Shown here: positions 55,721-64,000 of the stretch, piece after piece
How positions within the stretch are numbered: position 1 is the stretch's first letter
How the letters are laid out: every line of letters begins with the position of its first letter
Assembly: GCA_018417955.1 (NCBI GenBank)
Contig: JACTVC010000032.1
Location: 186,001-250,000, forward strand
From: Laccaria trichodermophora
Lineage: Eukaryota; Basidiomycota; Agaricomycetes; Agaricales; Hydnangiaceae
DNA: 64,000 nt
Reading direction: 5' to 3'
Notes under the pieces: model-generated
Seen by the model: the letters and a program-made list of their open reading frames with translations, nothing else
What the model was told of the DNA's origin: nothing
The model's database searches: none
Made by a program: the position numbers and the translations under genes

Positions 55721-58675
55721 TTACAGTTCATCGTGTCCCTGCTCTTCCAAGGGAATTTGTCTATACTCGTCCTCAACCTGACCATCCTCGACAACTTCCT
55801 CTGCGGCTTCTGTAGCTTTAGCTTCTGCGGTCGTCGTTGTCGGTTTAGGCTTCCTCTTCGGCACCTTCCTCTTCCACAGCTTGTGCAGATGGGTCTCCAG
55901 GACCTTAGCCCGCGCCTTCATCTCCGTCGTCTCAATCACAGGATCCTCATGGGGCTTCACGCTCTTCTGCTTTTCCACCCATTCGCTCAACCAAGACTCG
56001 TGCTCGCGCAGAGTTTTCTCTAGCCCATCCAATTCTTCTTTTGTCCACTTTGATGGCAAATCCTCCGCGGCTTCCTTCGTCAAGTTTTGCCGAGCCTCTG
56101 TGAGGAAGAGTCGAGTGCTCCAGTTCCACATCTGGCTATTGTTCAACGCCTGTGGGAATGCTTCTATCTCGGTATAGCGGTGAATAATCGGCCACTCCAG
56201 GGTTCTAGTAACGGCAATAAGATATCGTTTCGAGAATGTGGAAAATTTGGACCCACTCCAAAGACATGCGTTTCTCAAGGAATTGAGAGGTCTCTGCCAA
56301 GTCGCCTCGATCGTGTAACCAAACAAACAGTTCATCCAGTTTATCAGTAATAGCTTGCCTCTCTGACGGTTGTGAACATTTTTTGAATGGGGTCTGCCTG
56401 TTCTCGTCATCAAGAAGATCCCGAAGCTTATAAAGGTAAGTTTCAAAGGTATTCCTCGCTTCCTCCTTGCGATTCTTGGCTACTTCATCTGCATCCAAGG
56501 CTCGTAGCCTACAAGATCATGTTAAGACAAATTCTGATTAGTCGTTTGTATCAACCTACCTGCTGCGGGCAGCCCTCTTCTCGGCCACTGTCATGGGTGC
56601 AATGGTAGTGAAACCGGTAGAAACATTTAGAGAGATGGTGTTCTCGACTAGAGCAGGTTTCTTGTCGGCATCAGATGGAGATGGAGACGCAGCAGACGTC
56701 GTCTCTGTATCGCGAGGGGGGGTATGCTCAGCCGATTCAGTAGCTGTGTCTGGAGATTCGTTACTTCCGCCAAAGAAACCTTTCAACTTGCCTACAGTCA
56801 TTGAGAAAGGCCCAAAACAAGCGTTGATAGAGGGAACCAACCTGCAATGCTCTCGTCCTTTATCTCTCCAAAGGCAATAGCATCAGAAATTGAGACAAAG
56901 CCCGACTCCGACAATGTCAATGTGGCTTTCACGACAGGGTCAACAGCGCCTCGCTCAGTCAAGTTGCCAATGACCTCTTCGACGCCCATTATTTCGGCTT
57001 CCAACATGCGGGTGGGGAACCCTCTACGTATCTGATGATTCAATAACAATGTCATCATAATACACATTGAAGACTCACGGGGCAACAGCGGTCTTATAAT
57101 CCAAGCTAATTATGAAGTCTTCCTTCCGTTTGAAGGTTAGGATCTTTTTAGTTCCAACCTTGGATCCGGCAGGAAACACCAGTGAAGTGATGGTTCGGGG
57201 CCTGCTTGTAGAAGTCGTAGAGGCAGCCAAGTAGGACGCTTGTATATCGTGAACGGAGATGTCTGACACCTTTATGTTCTTGGTCTTAAACTGTCGGCTT
57301 AGGCCAGCACCATGAAGGGCGGCACCCAGAACTGCCGCTTCATCACCATTCACGTTGAGAGCAATCTTATTCCTAAGAAGAATCTTCAGGAGGACGAGTC
57401 GAGAGTAAGAACAGACACATACCCTCCAACAGCGGCTTTCACTGAAGCCCGGATCATGGGCGTCCGAGAACTTCCACCAGTAAGAATGACGGATTTAACT
57501 TCATCCTGGGAGACAGAATGAGAAGATTAACATTTACGAATCGATGAACTCACTATTGTCAACCCAGCGTTGTGGAGGGCATCGTGAATGGGCTGGGCAA
57601 ATATGGGTTTGAGATCTTCGCATGCGGCTTCAAATATGCCTCGATTGATTGTTTCTCGGAAATCAATATCCCATGCCAAGCTCTCGACAATCGCAGTAGC
57701 TTCAGTGTTGGCACTCAGGATACCCTTCACCCGGTTTGTCTCCTTCCAAAGCTTCGCCATACCCTTCTTATCCTCTCTGAGATTCTTCTTGTACTTCCCA
57801 TTGAATTTTTCTATGAAAATCTCCCGCAGACGCCTGTCCAGCTCGGTCCCTCCAACCGTACGGTCATATCCTACACCAGCAACCGCAATGCTGGTACCAG
57901 AAACGCCGGTCTTCGCATCCGTGGAAGTGGAAAAGGAAACGACAGTCGCCCGGATGGAAGAAGCACCTGCATCGTAAATGATGTGATATTCCGGTGTTGG
58001 GAACGAGCGTGTCATGGCGTAGTTGACGGCGACAGCGGTACCATCGTTGATAAGAGCAAGAGTTCGCAAGCCTGAAATTTCAATGGCATCCACAACGGCG
58101 TCACGCTCGAACTGGGAGTAGTACGGAGGAACGGTGACAATGACATCGCGGACCTTTTCGTTCCCGGCCGCCTCAGCTAACTGCTTGACGTAAGCAAATT
58201 GCATTGCAATGAGCTCCTCCGAACTCCACTCTGTGCCATCGCTTTGCTTGAGTGCAACAGTACCTCTGTGTGTTGGGATGATACTTGCAGTCGATATTTT
58301 GGTGTAGTAGGACACTGCTTCTGAGTCGAATGGGGCGGCTTGTAGATATTTGACAGAAGAAAAAGAGTCGGAAGGGAACCTAGAAGCCTAAAAGGGACAA
58401 ATAATTCAACAAAGTGCTAAATCAGAACGGCAGAGTTGACACACCAGATTCAAAGCATCCTGACCAAACAGCCTGTCAGTCTTTTTCCATGCCACCGTAG
58501 ACTGTATCTTCCGCTTCGAGTCCTTGTTCAGCAGAACATCAAAGGGCACGCCTGGCTTCATCAAAGAGGCCTTCATGAATTCGGATCCATAGTCGATTGC
58601 CAACACTGAAGCGAGTGTTGACTGGGGTATAAACGCGAGAAGCGACAAAAGGCCCCAACAGGGAAGGAGCTGCAT
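55721..58675 (-). CDS. LHS1: ER lumenal Hsp70-family chaperone Lhs1/Grp170
   Basis: Exons 58445-58675, 57554-58387, 57423-57505, 57079-57372, 56842-57023, 56560-56791, 56257-56508 and 55721-56204 give 863 residues. An N-terminal signal peptide (LLPCWGLLSLLAFIPQSTLA) is followed by an Hsp70-type ATPase domain with VLAIDYGSEFMKASL, DVIVTVPPYYSQFERDAVVD, YDAGASSIRATVVSF and VILTGGSSRTPMI. A shortened beta domain, an acidic Ser/Thr-rich loop (NESPDTATESAEHTPPRDTE) and a long helical C-terminus follow. The last four residues are HDEL, the ER retrieval signal. It is a nucleotide exchange factor for Kar2/BiP and a holdase. The degenerate Hsp70 motifs and ER signals distinguish it from cytosolic Hsp110. 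A UPRE-like site lies about 106 bases before the ATG. Confidence 0.95.
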
Positions 58676-58723
58676 ATCAATTAATATGAGAGATTAAAGA
58701 GGTGATGGGTGTAGGATGTCAGT

Positions 58724-58787
58724 CGTGTCCGCCGAGCATCTAAGTATTGCTCAAGAAATATACGTTGCTGTCGTGGCGGACACGTCA
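58724..58787 (-). promoter_or_regulatory. Inverted repeat and UPRE-like site before LHS1
   Basis: CGTGTCCGCC (58724-58733) and its exact reverse complement GGCGGACACG (58775-58784) face each other across 41 bases. In the LHS1 sense the proximal-to-distal copy reads TGACGTGTCCGCCACG (58772-58787). It contains TGACGTG, the core of Hac1-type unfolded-protein-response elements, and CCACG. The position, 100-110 bases upstream of an ER chaperone ATG, fits UPR control; binding is inferred only. Confidence 0.45.
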
Positions 58788-58976
58788 AAAATATACATCA
58801 ATCACATGATCATGATCACTTGGCGAGAAAGTTCAAGCCATCCAAGATATATCGCAGGATTTCCTTCATATACAAACGGTCTAATCTTCAGAAGAGACAA
58901 AATAGATGCACATTCGAGTTCACTGAAGAGCTGCGTCAATGCAGTACCGAGTAGATTAGGGTCAATAAAGCGTGCT

Positions 58977-59393
58977 TCATATATTCATAAATGACCCTCT
59001 CCTCGTCCCAACAACTTTGTACCCCCTTGGCGCCTTCCTTAGCTGCCTCTGCTGCTGCTTCGTAAGTACAAGATGCTCCGGCACGTTTTCCACCTCAATC
59101 AACTCCTTCAACTTCAGAATCTTTCCAGCAGTCTCAGGCGAATGTCGGTGGTACACCGTCTGGAATCGTCGATGAATACCGAGAGAAACGACGGTCCCTT
59201 TGATTTTTTCGCCAAGAGAGATGGCAGACCGACGCATGGTTATTTTGAAATGCGTATTTGGTGGCGGCGTTTCAGGGGAAGAAGTCGTTGGTGGTAATGA
59301 GGAGGATGAAGGTGCTGGCTGTTGAACGGTGGTCACCATGCTCCGCACCATTGGTCTGCTGAAATGAACGCGACGTGAAATGATGGATGCCAT
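58977..59393 (-). CDS. Mitochondrial ribosomal protein uL30m (MRPL33/L30)
   Basis: A single exon of 138 residues, starting MASIISRRVHFSRPMVRSM, an Arg/Ser-rich mitochondrial presequence. An in-frame ATG 19 codons further upstream (59450) is less likely because it adds acidic residues. The mature part carries the L30 fold: HFKITMRRSAISLGEKIKGT, then LGIHRRFQTVYH and ENVPEHLVLT. The protein belongs to the large mitochondrial ribosomal subunit. It is longer than the bacterial protein (about 60 residues) because of a Pro/Ser linker after the presequence and a basic tail. It lies on the same strand as its neighbours. Confidence 0.9.
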   Translation of the reverse strand: MASIISRRVHFSRPMVRSMVTTVQQPAPSSSSLPPTTSSPETPPPNTHFKITMRRSAISLGEKIKGTVVSLGIHRRFQTVYHRHSPETAGKILKLKELIEVENVPEHLVLTKQQQRQLRKAPRGYKVVGTRRGSFMNI

Positions 59394-60144
59394 GACTGGC
59401 TGGAATAATTGGTGAGATACTGACACGCGGAAAGGCAAATCTTCATTCATACCTTTGACTCAGCAGTCGGAGGACAAGAATTGGTAAACACGAACACACA
59501 CTCAATCAACCCCTCGGTACAATTTCCTACTTGATCACCGACGGACAATTCCGACCAGGACTTGACCAGGACATCTCAATGAAATGGTTGGAGAGTCGAG
59601 ATCTACGTAACCTTTGAGAGATTGTTATTTACACATTTGGTTGGGATACAGTATGTGGATATGGTTGAGTCTGACTTTTTCTGCCGCTGATAAAATGGAG
59701 AGAGAGAGAAAAATTGGGGGGGTGGGGCTTGTACTGTATGTTACGTGTGAAATGAGGTTCCAAACTGATGACACTGAAAACCCAACGAGCAGGGAGAGTT
59801 AGGATGCAAGAGGGGGGAAACTTAAATGAACTTGAGAGTAGTAAAATTGGAACAAAAAAAGAAAGACAGGAGAGGTGATGCGTGATACAGGAAATATGTG
59901 ATCGTCGTGAGATTGGAATAAGCCAAAGGGAACATGAGAGTGTATCGTGAGCGGACGGCCATGGTCCGTCGTCTAGTACATGCATTCGTAATAATGTGCC
60001 TCCTTCAGAGGGCGGTGGAACAAGCTAAGACTGAAAAGTGTAGATTGCATGCATGCGATGATTGAGAGGCAGAAGAATGGGAAGAGAGAGAATGAACGAG
60101 AGGGTCTGGGGAAATCAAGAAAAATGAAAGGAAATGGGGCTCCT
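59394..60144. other. Promoter of uL30m and 3' flank of Kap95
   Basis: About 750 bases, purine-rich on the plus strand in 59690-60130 (3' UTR of the minus-strand Kap95 gene reads CT-rich). No gene seen. Confidence 0.55.
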
Positions 60145-63100
60145 CTACTGCGTGGCGATTTTCACCATCTAGAGCCGATTTTAGATTGACTGAAAAGAAA
60201 TTTTGAATATGCGTACCTCGCGAGCCCAGCGCATGGTCTTCTTTGTCTCAGGGGGCATACGGTGTTTAGATCGGAGCTCAGCGACAACCCATTGAGAAAG
60301 TAGGAGCTGTTTAAGCTGTCCATCGGGGAACGAATCGGCTAGATCACCAAGAAGACCATAAGATAACCTCATCACCGAGTCCGTTCGTTCTTCGTCGCTT
60401 AGACAGCGGTGAATCAACTCTAGAATGTGCTGAGAGTGAGGAAGTAGAAGGGACGCTGAAGAAAATATCAGCATGAGAATCGCATAGTAGAAGGAATTGC
60501 GTACCTTTTTCAGTCTTCTTCAAGCCTGTGACGATGCCAGTGTATGCTTCAAGAATGCCCTCACGAAGCTGACTAACATAGTCCACGAGGTCGTAGTCAA
60601 GCTGGAAGGGATGTTAGGGAAAAGAGAACACGAATAAGATGAACCGTACAGGATTTGGTTCAACACCACCAGCTTGACGCAACACACCCATCGTCGTGTC
60701 CAAGTATGGCTCGAAAGCCGGACCGATAGCCAGAGCAATATCGCCAAAGCAGGACAGGATGGAGATCTTGACGTTCCGGTTCAGCACCTCGCTCTGCAGG
60801 TTCTCCAACAGCACGGTCATGAAGGGACCAGCATATTGGGCACTTTGGTCTCCGAGAGCACGGGAGATATCGCCGATGATGCCGACCGCGACCGTGCAGA
60901 GCTGAGTGTCTTCATGGGCTTTAAGAGCGGGGTATAGGAATGGCAAGAATGCTGAGATATATGGCGCAAAGTTGGTCTCAAGTGCTGGACGATGATCATG
61001 AGGCAGTTGATGATGGGATAGAATAAGCAATACTCACCCGAAGCAAGGGATCCAACTACGAGGAAGGCATCCTCAAGAACGGTTGATGTTTTACCCGCTG
61101 CTTGGATGAGCTGAAGAATGAGAGTCATGATGCGGTCGGCAAGAGGCTGGATGCCATTGTTGAGTTTGCGAATGACACACTGAATATGAAATTGAGCAGG
61201 GCAGAGAGAGACTCATAAGTATGAAACATACGATGACAACAGAGCAGAAGTTGCTTTGCAGCTCATTCCAGTTATTCCGGTCATCAACCCCGAGAATTTG
61301 GTTCTGCATGTTCAGAAGATGTTCCATCCTTTGCAAAATTGTGACCACGGTGCTCTGCACAACAGTGATAGCGTCGGGTGTTGCCTGGGTAAGGTAAGAC
61401 GTGATGGCTTCGTATGCAGCCGTTCTGTAATTTGCCTCGTTGCCACCGCTATCCAGATGATTTAAACCTTTTGTCAAATAGCAAAAATGAACGGACGAAC
61501 CTCTCCGTAACACGGAGCAATGCTTGCACAACGCCCTCGTAGTATCGAGACAGAGGTCCACTTTGAGCAACCTCTGCTCCGTCGTCCTCGTAGTACGTGC
61601 CAAGTTGGTCGGCGAGATTCATCAACGCCCAGCAGCAGTTGGCCACAATACGGGGGCTGTCTGTGAGACCATTGACCAGGGCCGAGATAAGTGGGTGAAG
61701 GTGGATATCGGGCTTGATTGTTGAAATTAGGAGATCACAAATTCTCCCTAGAGTCCAAGCAGTCGTGTCCTTGACGTGAATATTGCCATCTGTCATCATG
61801 TTAATAAGTAGCGGTAAGGCTTGGTTGACAAGTGGTGTGAGGACGGCAGGATCAGGGCCTTCAAGGATTGAACCAAACGTCATGACAGCAGCTTCACGAT
61901 TGTGCCAATCTTCCGACTTGATGTGCGCCTCGATGAAAGGAATAACAGCTGGCACGATGGCATCCTGCACAGCGCCGGCGAGGAGGGAGAGGCAGGTACC
62001 AGCAGCCATAGAGACGTTCCACTCATCATCATCCGCATCCTCTTCCTGTTTAGTGAGCAAGAGCAGAAGGACGGGGACAATCTCAGGAAGAGCAATCTTG
62101 GCAAAGTATCGTGATTCCGTCTCCGGTGTCTCACCGTATTCTTGAGCCTGGGATCGAGGTTAATCAGGATTCACTTCGCATCCAAGATGGAACGAACCTC
62201 CTGAGCCTCGATGGCCAAGTCAACCTCCTCCTCGCAAACTGTCGACCAGAACTCAACAGCCTGGAGGGCAACTCGCTCATCGGCGTGCTTCATCCCAACA
62301 ACAGTCAACTGGAAGAGATGTTACTTGAGAACAACGATTGAAGGATAGGGAACGTACGCCGAACAGTGCTTGCTCCATGTACAAAGCCATCTTATCGTAG
62401 TAGAGACCCATGATTCGGACGAGGCACTCAAAGGAAGCAACCTGAACTGCCACCGACTGATTTTGTGTGGCCTCACAAACAACTTGCATGATGTAGTTCC
62501 TCTCACCCTAAAGAAAAAATATGAGGATTGGTAGATAGAGAGTTAACCAGTATCTTACCTCTCTCTCAAAGTTCTCGCGGATAAACTCAAGCGAGTTGTA
62601 CAATGCATGAATCGCGGCTAACTGAACCTCTGGTGAAGGCTCTTCTTTGCGTGCTCCATGAATGACGGCCGTGAGTATCTCATTGGAACGAAGGCTCAAA
62701 ATCTCCGGTTTCTGATAGATAATCAATGAATTGGATAACATCTTTGAGAAATGACTCGAAAGCCTTACAATGGCCTCGCAAATAAAACCGATGGTTTGCA
62801 GTGTTGCGATCTTGAGGTTTGCGTTTGGCTGAGTATTCACAAAACCGAGGAGAATTTCAATGAGATCGGGCCATTGTCCTTCGGGGAGCTCTACAGCAGC
62901 AATAGCAGCGACGACTTGAGATGCGAAGTTACCAGCCTTCTGCTGTGCGGAGCCGAGAGTGATAAGGGCATCCTGTTTGATCTTGGCCTTGGTATCGGTG
63001 TTAAGAGAAAGCCACCTATGAGTAAACTCAGACTGCCGTGCGCTTTCCTAGAGATCGTTGGACAAGTCAGAAAAAAAAATGTTCTGAAAGGAAAAGGAGG

Positions 63101-63436
63101 GCGTCTTACCCGAGCGGAGAGGGCGTTCTTCAAAGCGAGACCTGCAGCGTTACGCACGTGTAGGGGTGTATTCTCGTTCACAAGAACAGATGAGAGCATC
63201 AGCATGTATTCAGGCTACATTGATCGAAGGGGAGTCAGCGGTGTAGGGGGGGGTTGTAGGGCATGCGCACATAGCTGTCTCGAGCGGCTGTCTCGAGTTT
63301 TTGAGTGGCATCTTGACGCGTATTGGCATCTTTGGGGCAAGAACAGGAGAAATTGAGAGGAGTCCAGGTGAGAACGCGCAAAAAGGAGCAGCATACCGGC
63401 AGAGAGGGTATTTGCGAGAAGGTCCGTAGCGTTCAT
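60145..63436 (-). CDS. KAP95: Importin subunit beta-1 (Kap95)
   Basis: Fourteen exons: 63397-63436, 63271-63329, 63110-63214, 62769-63047, 62559-62711, 62358-62507, 62198-62308, 61501-62147, 61232-61448, 61038-61179, 60650-60984, 60505-60601, 60217-60455 and 60145-60168, giving 865 residues, the usual length for Kap95. It carries importin-alpha/NLS cargo and other cargoes through nuclear pores and releases them on Ran-GTP binding. The protein is a superhelix of HEAT repeats. Recognisable blocks are the N-terminal [28 protein letters not shown], the acidic [20 protein letters not shown] loop used in Ran/cargo binding, [19 protein letters not shown] and [14 protein letters not shown]. The final exon has only 7 codons plus stop (MVKIATQ). 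The start codon lies 251 bases from the LSm7 start on the other strand. Confidence 0.96.
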
Positions 63437-63687
63437 TGTTCAGAAGACTGTGCCTCCTGACGAATTACTGGATTAAATGTAGGCAGGTAAACGGATGTCT
63501 ATGTGTTTTCTGTGCGATATCCGCGTGGTGAGGGGAAGAGAACTCTGAATTGTGTTAACTTTGAAGGAAGGGCGTGATGCTTTGGCGGCAAAGGGCAAGA
63601 GGACGACAACAGAACTGAAATTTAATTTTCACAACACATACAACTTCAACTCATTCCTTTCTCTTTTACGTCTATAAATCTCAAATC
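63437..63687. promoter_or_regulatory. Bidirectional promoter (Kap95 / LSm7)
   Basis: 251 bases between divergent start codons of two housekeeping genes. CT-rich just before the LSm7 ATG. No specific site recognised. Confidence 0.6.
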
Positions 63688-64000
63688 ATGGCAGATCGGG
63701 TCCGTGTTCTGCTTTTCTTTCACTCCCTTTTCACTTCAACTGATTCTTTAGGGTCGCGGTATAGCTCGAGGTGGTAGGGGAGGTCCTGGTGCCATCAGAG
63801 GCCGCTCAACCGGTCCGCAGGGATCCCAGCCACCCATAGATAAGCCAAAACGAGAGGCTATCCTCGACCTCTCGAAGTACGTGAACGAGAAAATTAGAGT
63901 CAAGTTCACTGGCGGAAGAGAAGGTCCGTAACAAAGTCCCAATCTGATTGTGTGGGTGCTAACCTCTCTACAGTTACCGGTATTCTGAAAGGATACGACC
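63688..64000 (+). CDS. LSM7: U6 snRNA-associated Sm-like protein LSm7 (3' end outside window)
   Basis: Exons 63688-63699, 63752-63923 and 63974 to beyond 64000. The start MADR is followed by a Gly/Arg-rich stretch (GRGIARGGRGGPGAIRGR) that extends the family N-terminus. The Sm1 motif then follows: REAILDLSKYVNEKIRVKFT, GGREVTGILKGYD. LSm7 is part of the LSm2-8 ring on U6 snRNA and the cytoplasmic LSm1-7 ring that activates decapping. The first exon has only four codons; its splice joins in frame. Confidence 0.9.

Noticed and set aside
1..64000. CRISPR arrays, operons, ribosome binding sites, bacterial terminators
   Set aside because: The window is nuclear fungal DNA; no regularly spaced direct repeats with unique spacers and no prokaryotic signals were seen.

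Overview
The window is nuclear DNA of a filamentous fungus, most likely a mushroom-forming basidiomycete (Agaricomycetes). The genes are cut by many short introns of about 45 to 75 bases with GT..AG ends. The protein set is fungal: peroxisomal Lon, GABA/choline-type permease, Ync13-like Munc13 protein, Lhs1 ending in HDEL, a PPR protein and F-box proteins. Exon maps were made by hand from splice signals, frame continuity and family resemblance; there is no transcript support.

Layout. Bases 30-1198 hold the 3' part of a coiled-coil protein gene. Bases 1.2-4.4 kb are gene-free and contain a small terminal-inverted-repeat element of Tc1/mariner type (2894-3477), possibly nested in a larger degenerate element (1561-3755). 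A 19-exon permease gene follows (4464-7030). Bases 7-17 kb are gene-poor, with one fungal protein of unknown function (11793-12599) and several tandem repeats, two of which have periods of 146 and 73 bp.

The region 17-36 kb starts with malate dehydrogenase (17070-18558) and a peroxisomal Lon protease (18893-22395). It then becomes a rearranged segmental duplication. The unit is Lon(+), a 3' fragment of a membrane protein gene(-), and an uncharacterised gene(-). Unit 2 has a Lon copy without its N-terminal domain (24167-26795). Unit 3 keeps only the first part of Lon (about 28449-28640). Two tandem F-box genes (29137-33303) sit where the rest of that copy should be, and the Lon 3' flank resumes at about 33641, next to the intact membrane protein gene (33777-35525). 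The uncharacterised gene family has a third member at 47762-48775.

The region 36-64 kb is compact and mostly housekeeping: PPR protein, SR-type RRM protein, RING-CH membrane E3 ligase, 1609-residue RasGEF, four-TM protein, Munc13/Ync13-like protein, Lhs1 (Grp170), mitochondrial ribosomal protein uL30m, importin beta (Kap95) and the start of LSm7.

Functional threads: peroxisome (PTS1-Lon and its truncated copy, plus a possible PMP24 remnant), secretory pathway (Lhs1 with a UPRE-like promoter site, Ync13), RNA processing (SR protein, LSm7), mitochondrial expression (PPR, uL30m). The most unusual local feature is a 72-bp in-frame tandem duplication in the Ync13-like gene that creates a potential stop-free intron, a candidate for intron birth by duplication.
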